Source of the DNA: Microvelia longipes
Lineage: Eukaryota > Arthropoda > Insecta > Hemiptera > Veliidae
Direction of reading: 5' to 3'
Length of the DNA: 64,000 nucleotides
Assembly (NCBI GenBank): GCA_018340805.1
Contig: JACMZG010000008.1
Location: forward strand, 29,367,642-29,431,641
Shown here: one piece after another, positions 1 to 11,764 of the stretch
Position numbering within the stretch: position 1 is the stretch's first letter
Layout: each line of letters opens with the position of its first letter
Translations under genes and position numbers: made by a program
Notes under the pieces: model-generated
What the model was told of the DNA's origin: nothing
The model's database searches: none
What the model saw: the letters and a program-made list of their open reading frames with translations, nothing else

Positions 1-2
1 AA

Positions 3-1585
3 TTTAGCAGAACAGGAAGTGTTCAAGATATAAACAAAAAGAAAAAGGATTACAATAATAATGACGCGGCGACAATATTGGTTTTTGATTCCATAAATAC
101 GAACCCTAAATTATCTCTTAGAAAGAGAGAAGATGAGTTGAATATTGGTAAAACGCATATTCATAGAATCCTTAAAAATAATATGTTTCACGCTTTCAAA
201 CCACATACCATTCATAAATTAGAACCAGGGGACGATGAGCGTAGGCTTTATTTCTGTTTAGAACTAGGAGAAAAACTTATGAACAATTAAAATTTTCATA
301 AACAAATTATATTTAGTGATGAATCGACATTCAGCACAAATGGAAGTGTAACAACGCAAAACAGTCGATACTGGGCACAAAATAATCCAAATTACACGAT
401 AACAACCAGAAGTCAAAAGTACAAAAAAATTGTTTTTTAAAAGAAATCTAGAGCTGCGGCAGGGAAAATTAGCGCTAACATCTGCAACCGGAAAAAGAAA
501 CAAAATAATTCCCTCCTCCTATTAATAGGCCAAGAGCCCAGAGGTGTTCTGTTAATAAAAAGTGTAATGGCTGGAACAGGTCTCAATTTTTCGTAAATAC
601 CTTCCTGAATAAGAATCTGCAATTCTGCCGACTCGTATCGGATGGGTGTCCCAGGCAGAACGCACTTTAGGGGTCAAAGGTTCTGCCTGGGACACCCATC
701 CGATACGAGTCGGCAGAATTGCAGATCCTTGTTCAGGAAGGTTTACGAAAAATTGAGACCGGTTCCAGCCATTACACTGTTTGTTAACTTGGGTGGTAAA
801 TTTGACCTGTAAAGTGCGTTCTGCCTGGGACGCACATCCGATACGAGTCTGCAGAATTGCAGATCCTTGTTCAGGAAGGTATTTACGAAAAATTGAGACC
901 GGTTCCAGCCATTACACTGTTTGTTAACTTGGGTGGTAAATTTGACCTGTAAAGTGCGTTCTGCCTGGGACGCACATCCGATAGGAGTCGGCAGAATTGC
1001 AGATCTTTGTTCAGGAAGGTATTTAGGAAAAATTGAGACCGGTTCCAGCCATTACACTTTTTATTAAGAAAACACCCCTGGGCTGTTGGCCTATAATTAT
1101 AAAATTGTTTGGTGCGCAATTACACATACTAAAGTTATTGGTCCGTATTTTTACCCCACACATTAAATCATAATATTTATTTAGACTTATTAAATAACTT
1201 TCTACTTGAAGAATTAGAAACAGAATCTTTGGAATTTAGGCTAAATTCTTACTTTCAACATGACGGCTGTCCGGCACACTCAACAATTGATGTAAGGCAA
1301 TGGTTAACCAATAAATTTTGGGAAAAATGGATTGGTCGTTATGGCCCCATAGCTTGGCCCCCGAGATCACCAGATTTAACACAACTTGATTTTTTTTTTT
1401 TATGGGGATATCTGAAAGAAAAGGTTTATGATGATAATCTAGTTCTAGACGATATCGAAGCCTTAAAAAGAAAAATTCAAGAAGCTGTAACTACAATAAA
1501 TGAAGAGATGTTAGCATGAGTGTATGCAGAATTTAAAAAGCGGTTAGAACTCTGCGTTGAACTAGGTGGAGGTAACATTGAATAA
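3..1585 (+). pseudogene. Tc1/mariner-superfamily transposase, DD41D-type, broken
   Basis: Remnant of a cut-and-paste transposase whose 5' end lies outside the window. The frame opens at base 3, has an in-frame stop at 288-290, and continues through IIFSDESTF near 318, which holds the first catalytic Asp. After a nested insertion (526-1093) homology resumes as VWCAIT near 1107, then in another frame from about 1200. The second catalytic Asp is in QHDGCPAHS, the third in SPDLTQLDFF, with 41 residues between them. That spacing fits the DD41D group of IS630-Tc1-mariner elements. A stop at 1517-1519 interrupts the end; the frame then runs to a taa at 1583-1585, ending in the C-LELGGG-like tail common in this superfamily. 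Several stops, one frameshift and the insertion make it inactive. Family identity is firm; the subgroup rests on a residue count. Confidence 0.85.
526..1093. mobile_element. Nested fold-back/MITE-like insertion with internal tandem repeats
   Basis: The element begins TAGGCCAAGAGCCCAGAGG and ends with the inverted complement (CCCCTGGGCTGTTGGCCTA), so it has long terminal inverted repeats. Inside are one inverted copy (about 548-660) and three direct copies (starting 681, 819 and 959) of a roughly 140-bp unit beginning TTCTGCCTGGGA. It interrupts the mariner transposase. A TA at each end would suit a Tc1/mariner-type target, but the flanks are themselves palindromic and the target duplication is not resolved. 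No coding capacity is visible. Confidence 0.7.
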
Positions 1586-2149
1586 TTTGTTCAAATTTCG
1601 TTTTCAATTCAAACAATTATAAAGTATTTTCAAACCCATTTTAATATTTCTGTTTTTGTCTTTATCAAAACTCAACCACTCTCACTTTTCTTTCCAGTTT
1701 TATTAAAATATCATAGTTAGTGTTACTTGAATCGAAGTTTACAATAATACAATTTTTGTTCCAGTAATCAAGACCTTTAAAACGATGTATCATTTATCCA
1801 CATTGAACCACTTTTATTTTTTTCAAAATTTGGGTGATGGGGCAAAATGGGTGAATTTTAAAAATTTTTATTTTAATTTTTTTTATGGAAAATTTGTCTC
1901 AGGGGGACAATTAAACAAATTTATGAAGAATACTTTTTTTCCGAAAAATCAAAATTAAGCCTACTTTACTCTTCGTCCATTTTTCAAACTTGCAGTTTTT
2001 GGGTCCACCCTTAAAAATAAAAAAAAAATACAAATATGATAAATCTTAGTTTAAAGACATGCAGAAGCTTTTATAAAGAGTGACTTTTTTTCGAAATGAA
2101 ATTTTTTTTCATTTACACGTATCGTTAAGTCCATCCAGGGACACCCTGT
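1586..2149 (+). other. 3' non-coding part of the mariner element and candidate terminal repeat
   Basis: AT-rich sequence after the transposase, with no ORF. The small palindrome CAGGGACACCCTG at 2136-2148 sits at the edge of a (TA)n run and may be the outer tip of the 3' terminal inverted repeat. The matching 5' end is outside the window, so this cannot be confirmed. Confidence 0.4.
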
Positions 2150-2208
2150 ATATATATATATATATAATATATATATATATATATAATATATTATATATAT
2201 ATATATAT

Positions 2209-2292
<84 letters not shown>

Positions 2293-2297
2293 TGTAT
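2150..2297. repeat. (TA)n microsatellite
   Basis: Nearly pure TA dinucleotide with occasional phase breaks, trailing into TATG steps. It starts at the candidate end of the mariner element. Confidence 0.95.
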
Positions 2298-4875
2298 GTA
2301 TGTAAGTGTGTATGCATAATACGTTTGGTATTTGTTGATATGCTTCTTACAAAACTACTAATAAGATAAACTGACTCCCCGGACCAGCAAAGAGGCCAAA
2401 GGCTTCTTGTTTTAACATTTGTCTGTAAGGTTTTTTGAAGGTAGGTGTTGATAACTTTTTTTATAATCATTAATTTGTTAGTATTTTATATTATTAATAA
2501 TATTAATATAAGACCTTTTATTGTTAAAACGATTTCAGCTTTAAGAAAAATATCTCTACAGAAGAAATGTTTTAAAGCTTCGTGATGCGAAAAAATCAGG
2601 ACAATTAGAGAGCCGAGGGGTCTTACGATATTTAGGTCTTAAATAGCCAAGAAATTGGATATTGTCTAGTTCCGTCACGAGTCAGTAAGACCAGATGTTG
2701 GTCAAGTTTCTTCACATGCACAGCAAAGTTCTGTCATGAGATGTTATTTTCCATACATCAGTTTCTTTAAAAGAGCTAGGTTTGAAAAATACGAGATATC
2801 CTCATACCAAGCGAATTTCTTGAGGAATGCTTTTTTTATTCTTAAAAAAACATAGACAATATCTAAAAGCGGGTACAATGGAACCTTAGTGATTCACTTA
2901 TCTTTTAACAGTACTGTATGTTCAAAAGTTAAATAAAAAAACTTTAATTTAATAATTCAAGATAGCAGCCGATGTTGTAAAAACTTTAGTGGATTTATTA
3001 GTTATGTCTAAATAATTTATTTAACTCGAATGTAAAATTTCCATTTTTATTAATTAACCTTGTATGACTGCAAAACGAGCAAACATGTTTCAAATTTGTT
3101 TCATTTTCCGGGCAGCAAAAGTAGACTTGAATTTTGGTGGTAATATTGAACACAGCAGGAGTTATTCGTGGCACAGATAGATAAATACAGGGAGCATGAT
3201 GAAATCCCCTAAGTAAGTTTTAAAATACCTATGTCATACATGACTGATTTATGTGAAATCTGAAGTCCATATTTTTAGGGTTGAATTAATAGTTTTCCTG
3301 TTGACCTGCAGTAGGCGATTAAAAGTAAGACATAAATAAATGATAAAAAATAGCTAAATTCCGGTGGCGGAATATTAAAGAATTTCCATACTAAAGAAAT
3401 AATAAAAAATATTGCAAAATAACTCATAAGAAAAAATACACAAATGAAAAAAAAATGTACTTTCGGTATCAGAACTTACCAAACAGTAAGAAGTATGGTA
3501 AAAGTACCATTTTGTTATGGTAACACCTTACCATAATTAAGAACCATACCCGTCCGTATGGTTCTACAACAGCCTTAAAACAGGAAATGACCTATAATCC
3601 CATTATCCTCTCCAGGTATTGACCTTGCTGGATGGTCCTTAACATTAGTAATCGCATAGACATGTTTGACGTTCTAAAATGAATCATAGTGTACTCTCAA
3701 AGGAACCACTAGTGCTGAATTTCATCTCGGATGATCATTAACGAACTATTAAGAAACGTATACAAGTAAACATGGCTTTCATTTCATCATGCTGATGATG
3801 AAATGAAAGCATTTATTGCATTGGCCATGGTTAAATTATTTATTGTTTTAATAATTTATCCTCCTTTTTAAAACCCTAACACGTATTTATACATAAGACC
3901 ACAGTTAACGTAACCATATACAGCAAGATCGTTGACTTCTTTCTTCTTCCACCTTTGATAGTACTAGCGCTGTTCCCCAAAATAGCGGTGAAAAGCACAA
4001 GTGACTCTCTTCCGCTTTTTTAAGAATCTTAACTTAATCTTTAAAGGAAACTAGCTCATAGTATATAGTTAGGACATCCTATACGGCAAAGAGTACCATA
4101 ATTTTTGTTCTATTTTCCATTAATAAAAAATGTGCCTAAGGAAAAATGGTACTCTAAAGAGTTAAGAAACTCAGCGATTAGCTGTTTTTAAAAATGTATG
4201 AATTTATTTACTATTTGTACTATGTACTATTTATGAACACAAATAGTAAAAGCATGTCTTATCATTCTCATGTCTTATATCATGTCTTATCATTAAATTT
4301 AATAAGAAAAATTAAAAGGTATTTAAAAGAAATCATCTAAAGAAAAAACTAAAAGAAACACTTTCAATCAACCGTACACACGAAGTTAAAAACATTGTTA
4401 TAAATCGATCAAAATAGTACCACTAGACTTATCTATCTTAGTGGCATGCTTTAACTGACCAACAATAACACACAATGAGCTACAACGATAAAAAACATAC
4501 ACACGCATTGTCTGTATGTGTATGTGTGTGTATGTATAGGTGACAACTAGTCAAAAACCACTTAGGTCTTTAAAACCTAATTAAGTTGAATCCCATGTTT
4601 GGGTATTTAGTGCAAACACAATACTTTCTCTATATATCTACAAATCTCTATATATCTTTCTCATTTGCCTATAAATAACAAATGAGGAAAAGTAATAAGA
4701 TTTTTTTTTGTTTGATTTCATACAATAAACCGATATAGGCGACAGGTCTATTAAATGATTCCTTTAATAGTGAAGTATGATACTATTAAATGAAATAATA
4801 ATAATTATTATTTTTAATATTATTAATGAAATAATAATAATAATAACTTACATTCTTGATATAATACTGTTACTT
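2298..4875. other. Intergenic sequence without a recognised gene
   Basis: AT-rich and stop-laden in all frames. It contains a perfect short hairpin at 3775-3810, a TG/TATG-rich patch near 4500-4540, and the word GTGCAAACACAATACTTT near 4611. That word recurs in similar form near 9658 and 36448, marking a dispersed repeat. Nothing else was recognised. Confidence 0.6.
3775..3810. repeat. Perfect inverted repeat (hairpin)
   Basis: GCTTTCATTTCATCAT is followed two bases later by its exact complement, giving 17-bp arms with almost no loop. Probably a fragment of a palindromic element. Confidence 0.8.
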
Positions 4876-5617
4876 CCATAGATAAACAATATTAACATAG
4901 ATGGTTCACTTCCGAGAGTTTTAGGAACCCTCAATTCACAGGTATAAACCTGTCAATGAGGCACCCAACTTAAATCATAAACATAAGTTTATGATTTAAG
5001 TTGGGGGCCTCATCAATAGTCTTGAAGAGCGCTAGTAGTAAGAACCTATTTGCTTAATTCTTCAGATTGTGTTGAAGTATTTTTTTAATACAAATAGTTT
5101 CCAATTTATTATAATATTCGCGTTGTATTTTGTTTTCCAAAACTTGGGGGTCTCATCACGCGGAATAGCACCGTTGTTATCTTTTCAAAAATAACAATAG
5201 TTCATTTTGAGTCTTTTAGACTTAAGATTTAAATTTGCAATTTGAATATAACATTTCGGGTTGGCGCTATCGGATAAGTTATGTAAACTCAAAAAAAGAA
5301 ACTATTATAGGGTCGAATCCCATGGGAAACGGTATGAGAATTAAAAGAGGAAAAATTATATTTTTTAATTATCTAAATTTTAAACGAAATTCATATAAAA
5401 GCTCATTTGAGATCACTCATCCATCGTCTTCTCATTATTCTAGTGATGGATAGTGGATAGAAAGACTTGATAACTCTCAACAGCTCGTTGTTTGGTTAGT
5501 AAAAATATCTGAGTTTCACGCTTCCACCACAAGAGTGTACTACAAGAGCCTTCTGCATCCCGTCAATTACGGTAAAAAAATGAGTGAACCATCTATGTTA
5601 ATATTATTTATCTATGG
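4876..5617. repeat. 742-bp segment bounded by 34-bp inverted repeats
   Basis: The left arm (4876-4910) and right arm (5583-5617) are inverted complements with about one mismatch; each contains GGTTCACT or its complement. A second, nested hairpin with 25-bp arms lies at 4958-5011. The unit resembles a non-autonomous DNA transposon. No clear target duplication was seen, and the small ORF at 5235-5453 has no recognisable similarity. Confidence 0.55.
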
Positions 5618-5976
5618 GTACATCTTTAGATAAACCATATTGTTTCACAACATAAAAATTGACACATATAATAAATAAAAAGGTAAATAAACACTAAAAA
5701 CTAAGGGGTCACCTAAACCAAAGAAGTGCCATAAGGCATGCTAACTTATATTAGGGCTAGTAATTCAATAACACAGCGTTGTTAAATTTGATATTTTTTA
5801 TATAAAAGTGTTCATCCGGAGTAAAATGACCGATTTGACGTCTAAAATAATAATGTAGATTTTATGAAATGCCGTATGATAAAATTTACCTTACGGTAAA
5901 ATACTGAAAGTGTGAAAGAGATTCGTTATCAAAATAATTAAAGCAATTGATCATTTTTTTAGTGAAATCGGTCCGA
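5618..5976. other. Intergenic, nothing recognised
   Basis: AT-rich sequence between the inverted-repeat unit and the stop codon of the coiled-coil ORF. It probably includes that gene's 3' UTR. No obvious AATAAA on the minus strand stands out close to the stop. Confidence 0.5.
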
Positions 5977-7002
5977 TTAGCTAGCATGAATAATGCGCTT
6001 CTTAATGTAGTGATAAGCATTTATTAGTGCTTCTGCTTTATCGAGAGGATTTGAATTACGTGTTACATCTACTAAATTTTCTTCGCCGATCATTTCAAAC
6101 AAAGCCCAATCAAGAAACCAATAGAAAGAGGCTGTTTCAGCCAACTTTACGTTTGCTTTCCTTTCTAAAGAGTTCAACTTAGCTTCTTGGTCTGAAACCT
6201 TTCTTATAGAAGCATCTCCGTTTAACTCATTTATTTGATTTATTCTTTTATGAAATTGATTCTTAGAGTCATATATTTTCTTGAAGACTTCACTTTTCAA
6301 ATCTTCACATTCCTTTAATGTTCTGCACAATTTATCACTAGTTTGAACTCTCCTGTTTTCAATAACATTTTTTCTTACTGATAATGTTTCTCCCTTACCG
6401 CGAAAAACCCTATGTGCCCAGCTCAGCTCACCAAGCACTGTCTCGTACAATTCTACCTGATCCACAATACTTTCTATTGCTAAACCAATCTGAATAAATA
6501 ACTGTTGTTTTTCTTTCTCAAATTTTATAAGTTTCGATAATTCAAGATAACCTTGAATTCTATTAAGTGTATCCAATGAATATTTCTGTTTATTTTTCAT
6601 ATTATGCACGCATCGTTGTTCAACAAATGATAATGTTTCTCTCAGTTCTTCTTCTTTCTTAATAATATTTTTTAGTTGAGATTTTACTAGCTTCTCAATG
6701 TCTATCTTTCTGTCTTGAACTATTTTTAACTGTTCAGAAGCCATTTTTAATGATTTATTAGACTCCATTAGCTTCACTTGTATGCTAGGTGGTACCGAAC
6801 ATTTATCTTTTGATATTTTATTGCGATGGATGTTTTTAATATTCGCTACGCCTTGTTCAGGACCTACCATCAAATGCTTCTGTAAAGATTTCCTCGTAAA
6901 TGGGATTTTTTCAAAAGAATTGGATTTGGTACAATTCAGTGACGGAGTAATGTTAATGGGTTTTTGGCTTTCCTGCATGTTTGACTTGTCTATAAAAATC
7001 AA
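5977..7002 (-). CDS. Uncharacterised coiled-coil protein, intronless, 341 aa
   Basis: An uninterrupted 341-codon frame, far longer than chance allows in such AT-rich DNA. I do not recognise the family. The first 75 residues are polar and probably disordered. Residues of about 85-165 and 220-300 are rich in Lys, Glu, Leu and Gln in heptad-like patterns typical of long coiled coils. Between them is a conserved-looking patch with VELYETVLGELSWAHRVFRG. The C-terminal region carries an aromatic, hydrophobic segment (ASFYWFLDWALFEMI) before the last 35 residues. A second Met at codon 9 could be the real start. Its neighbour, ODAD2, is an axonemal protein, so a flagellar or microtubule role is possible, but that is inference. 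It could also be an expressed retrocopy, since it lacks introns. Confidence 0.7.
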   Translation of the reverse strand: MIFIDKSNMQESQKPINITPSLNCTKSNSFEKIPFTRKSLQKHLMVGPEQGVANIKNIHRNKISKDKCSVPPSIQVKLMESNKSLKMASEQLKIVQDRKIDIEKLVKSQLKNIIKKEEELRETLSFVEQRCVHNMKNKQKYSLDTLNRIQGYLELSKLIKFEKEKQQLFIQIGLAIESIVDQVELYETVLGELSWAHRVFRGKGETLSVRKNVIENRRVQTSDKLCRTLKECEDLKSEVFKKIYDSKNQFHKRINQINELNGDASIRKVSDQEAKLNSLERKANVKLAETASFYWFLDWALFEMIGEENLVDVTRNSNPLDKAEALINAYHYIKKRIIHAS

Positions 7003-7802
7003 CGGCTAAAACACGCGCTTATAAATTTTCTGATAAAACACTAGGGCGCTAAAATATTGTCCAAAACCGTTAGTAACCCGTCAGTAAAATTAACGCGTCA
7101 AAAACTTATTTTTTATAACTTTTGACGTAAAAATATCAAGACGAGAGAGTTTTGACATCAATCGTGAAGGTATATCTTCAAAGTTTTTCTAATAAAATTT
7201 GGAAAGAATCGAGTAAATATTCGATTAAGAATATAACGAACGACCTTATAATTAAGAATTTAAAAATGAAGAATTCTAAGGCTTGTGTATCGACCAATGC
7301 CTTAACCGCATTATAGTTAAGGAAAATAGATAGGTAGACAATATTATAATAATTATAATATATTATAATCGATCCCCTCTCAACTTCCGTCATTTGAACA
7401 ATGTCATAAGCTTTATTTTCATGATTAAAATTCACCAAAACAAACAATGATTATGTAAAATATAAAACAAAAGTACAAATAATCTTACAGGTCCTTTCTC
7501 CTTAAATATGGTAAGAAGCTTATAGTAAGGAGAAGAGTGTTCGAACTATATTCTCCTAGGAGCATAGTCCACCCGCTTGGTTAAAAAATAACAAAGGTGT
7601 TGCAAAGGGACTCTAGTTACTACTTTCAATTTACTATACAAGGTCAAGCCTGGTGAGTAGACCACACCTTTGGGTCCTTTTCATCACCATCGAAATCAAC
7701 CACCTATCACTGTACCTCCACTACTTTATCCTCGTCAAATCATCTGCTATGATGGATGAAAGTAAGAATGTCCTTCCATCTTAAGGATTCCATTTCCTTT
7801 TT
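7003..7802. other. Upstream region of the coiled-coil gene plus unannotated sequence
   Basis: 7003-7170 is the likely promoter and 5' UTR zone of the minus-strand ORF at 5977-7002. It contains a few CG-containing words (ACGCGC, ACGCGTC) unusual for this AT-rich DNA. From about 7490 to 7800 the base composition is less AT-rich and runs into the LINE remnant that follows, so it may be more of that element's 3' part. No other gene was recognised. Confidence 0.4.
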
Positions 7803-8275
7803 GTGTATCATTTTTATTCCAAATGTTGGAAACCTGAGTATTCCAAACCCTTCACACGTTGCCGTATAATGATAGGCTGTGTCTTCCTCATTGCCTTCAC
7901 ATATTGCACTTATTGGCTCTTTGTTATCTTCATTAGGGCTAAATACCTATCAACCCAGCTGTGTCCAGTGATTACTCCTACCATAAGTCTGAGACTATAC
8001 TTGCTCAGGTCAAGAAGCCATCTAGATTTTCTTCGGTCCAATGTTAGAAATGTCATCTTTGAATGTTTACATCCGGTGTTGTTTTCCCAAATGATTTTAG
8101 TTTCCTTCCAAAACCAATTTTTTACAGCATATTTGACCTACCTTATTGTCCAATCAATAACTGGCTCTAGCCCACATAACCGTGTAGATGCTTTGTAGCA
8201 TCTATCAAAGCTAAAAATACCCTTTTTTAGCTTTTTCGTTTTAGGTATACCAGCGTGTCCAAGGACCCATATAAT
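7803..8275 (-). pseudogene. LINE (non-LTR retrotransposon) RNase H / C-terminal remnant
   Basis: Conceptual minus-strand translation gives WVLGHAGIP near 8245-8270, then GLEPVIDW, then LRLMVGVITGH near 7950-7985. This order (the RNase H segment with a W-V-P-G-H-x-G-I-P-like motif, a G-x-E-P-x segment, and L-R-x-L-x-G-x-x-T-G-H) is the C-terminal architecture of RNase H-bearing LINEs of the Jockey/R1/I type. Stops and frame changes show it is dead. The open frame on the opposite strand here (7803-8198) is a shadow of it. Confidence 0.65.
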
Positions 8276-8899
8276 TAATTTAACTTAACTCAGAGCTCGT
8301 TATATTAAAAAAATAAAAATAAAATAATTGTAAGCTGTCGTGGTATGAAAGTACTCCGTATGATCGCTCTATCTAAATTCCTAAATAGATGAAAAGATCA
8401 TTCACTCAAATTGGGCGTAGAGAATACCGAAGAGTCAGAATAAGTGCTACTTGGTAATAACAACTCCTAAAAAATGCAAGTAGCACAAAAAGATAAATTG
8501 AAAAGGTTTTATTTCTTGTGTTTGTTGAATTTAGGAATTATGAAATTATAAACTAGGAATAGCATAACTTCTCCTATGCTATAAAAGAGTTCATCTGAAG
8601 TTAATTTTATATGTTAAGTTCATCTAAAAAGTTAAATTTATGAATCAATAAAGTTACAATATTTGAAAAGAAGAAGAAAACATACAAACTTCTCATTGAT
8701 TTAGCCAAAGGCTTTGGTGATGTGTATTGCACAAAAAATAATCTCTGCTAGTAGGAAATATATATTATTGGTAACGAGTCGAGATAGTTCGATAATTCAC
8801 TTAGTCTTAAGTGAATTATCGAACCATTAATATAATTTGTCTGATTTTTAAGCCAAGTTGTATTTCAATAGCTCAAATTCAGCTGGAGCGACTCAGATA
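8276..8899. other. Intergenic; one perfect hairpin
   Basis: No gene recognised. It contains a hairpin at 8787-8824 with 16-bp arms (GTTCGATAATTCACTT and its complement) and a short ACACAC tract near 8900. Confidence 0.6.
8787..8824. repeat. Perfect hairpin
   Basis: Arms of 16 bp separated by a 6-base loop, both starting from GTTCGATAATTC. No U-run or gene end is nearby that would suggest a terminator. Confidence 0.8.
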
Positions 8900-9140
8900 C
8901 ACACACACCACACAGTGTAACGTAACATTTTAATATTTAGTTTAAAAATTGGCGTTATTTTCGTGTAAAAATTTATTATTTCTAATTATGCATTATTTTA
9001 TTTATATTTTTGTGTCTAAGAATTACATTTTATTATTTTGGATATCATGTTTTTGTTAAACTTTTTGGTATGAGATTTCAATCTACTTTTGAGTTTGATA
9101 TTTAGTAGGCTAATTTTTTTCATCGTTGAGGTTAGAAGCT
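8900..9140. repeat. Dispersed repeat, copy 1 (partner at 20276-20535)
   Basis: About 240 bp shared in the same orientation with 20276-20535. Shared words include TTTCGTGTAAAA, GCATTATTTTATTTATATTT and the end TTCATCGTTRAGGTTAGAAG. Copies differ by substitutions and small indels, so this is an old interspersed element. Non-coding. Confidence 0.7.
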
Positions 9141-10069
9141 TTTTATTGTCTGTTGGCGGCCACGTTAAGCTCGGCTTTGCCGAGGTCCTAGGCCAAGAAA
9201 GTGTTAAGTCTGAATTTGGTAGGTGTGAGTTAGTTTCAGTCTGTCAGTTGTAAGTCAGGAGTTTTGGAATAATAATTTCAACGCTTTTTCTACCCTTTAT
9301 TAAAATAAGAATTAACTTATGTCAAAGTCGTTCCATCATGTTTCATGTTCGCCGTTTTTATTCATCATATCATGTTTCTAATGGTTTTGTTCGTCAATTA
9401 CGATATAGGGTCCTAGTGTTGGACAAGTTGTAGTGTCAGGACATGGTACTTGAAAATTGGTTTATATTAAGAAAGGTTGCTGGAAAGCAATCGATACAGT
9501 CAATTATTTTGGTAAAGTTCTTTGTACTAAGTTTGACCCATTCCCTGCGGCTAGACTGAGTTGGGCATTAATTCGGATGTTACAACAGTGTCTGTCATAA
9601 AAATACCTGGAACGGATGATTATTATGAGATGGAGATAAATCTATGTAAGGTTTTTAGTGTGAACACAATATCTTTTCTATGTATCTATGCTATTAGGTA
9701 AGGGTAGGTAAAAAATTACATCTTTCAAGTTTTTTAGCTTACTTCCAGATTGAATAGTCACCCAATCGATTGGAATTTATAGGGATGTCAAATTAAAGAT
9801 GAGTGAATAAGTTAGTTCCTGCAAGCGGAGGTTATAAATTGTATTGCTTTTGTTTCAACTTTACTGTAGAACTTTCGAACATCTAAAAAAAACGCGTTTA
9901 AAAAAATTACATGTACAAAATATGAGTACATGCTTAATAATAGCTCCTACACATACACTAGCTATATAGATGATGAAATCAATCAATTTTCCATTGGTTC
10001 CAATATTTTAAAACTTGCAGTTTTAATGTAGTTAGAAACGAGGTGGGAAGTGGGCTCACTGATGAAGAA

Positions 10070-10071
<2 letters not shown>
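9141..10071. other. Intergenic with a dispersed repeat (about 9420-9600)
   Basis: No gene recognised. About 9420-9600 shares CTAAGTTTGACCCA and GCTGAGTTGGGC-type words with 22080-22295 in the same orientation, so both are copies of one element. Near 9658 is another instance of the GTGnAAACACAAT word seen at 4611. Confidence 0.5.
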
Positions 10072-10157
<86 letters not shown>

Positions 10158-10165
10158 TATGTATG
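10072..10165. repeat. (TA)n(TG)n compound microsatellite
   Basis: About 54 bp of TA, then about 30 bp of TG, then TATG steps. It is followed directly by TTTTGTTCCTAGATATTTCT, a sequence also found beside other (TA)n runs in this window (near 21257 and 59889). Confidence 0.95.
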
Positions 10166-10215
10166 TATGTACGTACGAGATTTTGTTCCTAGATATTTCT
10201 ATGGACACGATAACG

Positions 10216-11265
10216 GTATAATAAATCTATAAAAATATAATAGAATTACATAAAGAAATAAATAAATATAAATTAAGTATATAAACTAACATAACAACTG
10301 GAGTAATAAACTGCATTACAACTTTTAAAACCTATTTGTTTATTGTATAAATAATCTTATTTGAGTAATAATAAATTTATTCATTGATAAGTTTTATCTT
10401 GGCATATTTTCAGTAACTTAATATTTTAGTAACTTTCATCTTAGTGTTCCTCACTTAATTCTTAGTTTACATAAAGTTTCTAGTTTAATAAGTATTTATA
10501 TTTTTCAGTTATAGATATTATTTTAAGTGCATTATAGTGCTATAAATATCTTCCAACTACAGTAGCTATGATCTATATCAATGATTAAATAAAACCATCA
10601 AGTCTAAAGCCATCTGTCAAGTATCAGCTTCAAAACAAAAAATATGGGAGCGTCTATAAATAATATAACCCGGTTTGATTCATCAACCCTTTATGATTTA
10701 TATACATGTAGCTGTAAATCTACCTTATCATACAATCTGGCCCAGAATCTAAAAACTTGATGAAGAATACCTTCCATTAATATTTTGGGTTATTTGGGTT
10801 CGGCACGTGTATAACACTATTGATTCCAGAGGTTTTTGAGTCTTGAACCCTGAAGGGATTTTTATTTTTTAACTGAGTCTGGTTGCGCGGAGTCTATTGT
10901 TGGTTCGGTTTGTTGTCTCTTTGTTTTTTAACCTCATCTTTCCCGAAGAACAAGGTGGTAAAGAAATAACCCCTATCTTTTCTCCTTTTTACCGCTTTGT
11001 CAAAAACGTATTTTTTTGCTTAATGAAAAAACCGGAAATGGAGCAAGAAAATGGAAAGAAACTGTTTTTATTACTCTTTTGTAAAAAAAGAAAGAAAAAT
11101 AATTTTCGTTTGAATACTCATGCGCTGTAGCAAAGTAATTACGACTACGTGCTGCTCAGAGGAGTAAATGTCTAAAAATATTAAACAATGGGTGGACCGA
11201 ATTTTAATTATTTTTTAAAATAATTAAAAAAGTACTTGCTAAGCCTATACATATCTTATGTATTA
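10216..11265. other. Intergenic, nothing recognised
   Basis: AT-rich and non-coding in appearance. A 77-codon ORF at 10897-11130 is Lys/Phe-rich with no recognisable domain, and I do not call it a gene. Confidence 0.5.
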
Positions 11266-11760
11266 AATGACATAAATGAAAGGTTTTATTTATGTTTGTT
11301 GAGGCGTTGAATCGAATGAAACCATTCCGAAGTCGATACGGCCACTCTAAATGACCAAAAAGTCTAAAAAACCATATGAAATGATCGGAAACCAAAATTA
11401 CGGTCGTTAAAAATTAAATGTCAAAGTATGTATCTTTGACATACTTTTAGGAAGGCTAAGTCGAATAAAAGCGGTCCAAAGTCTATAAAATCACTCTAAG
11501 TGACCAAAAACACTATAGTAAATTACCAGAAACCCTAAAATATGGCCGGTAAGCAACATAATTTCATATTGTTATATTCCATATACAAATATGATTTGAT
11601 TTCATATTTTATATTTCAAGTGGGGAGTTTTCGATGTTTTTTGGGCCTACGAGTTGAATGAAAATGGTCCGGAGTCGTCACGAACACCCAAGCTTGGGTA
11701 CCTGAGTTCGATTCCTGGTAAGGACGATAATTTTTTATCGTTTTCTTTACATTATATGTT
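11266..11760. repeat. Dispersed repeat with tRNA-like B box, copy 1
   Basis: Contains GGCGTTGAATCGAATGAAAC and CCGAAGTCGATAC, then two further degenerate rounds of the same motif near 11459 and 11653. It ends in GAGTTCGATTCC, which looks like a pol III B box. Related copies lie at 13031-13250 (same strand) and 27760-28150 (opposite strand). Probably a SINE or a composite non-autonomous element. Confidence 0.6.
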
Positions 11761-11764
11761 TTTA

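Noticed and set aside
5235..5453. A 72-codon ORF inside the 742-bp inverted-repeat unit as its transposase
   Set aside because: Too short, with no catalytic motif or known domain.
7803..8198. A 131-codon plus-strand ORF as a membrane protein gene
   Set aside because: The minus strand encodes a recognisable LINE RNase H remnant here; the plus frame is its shadow.
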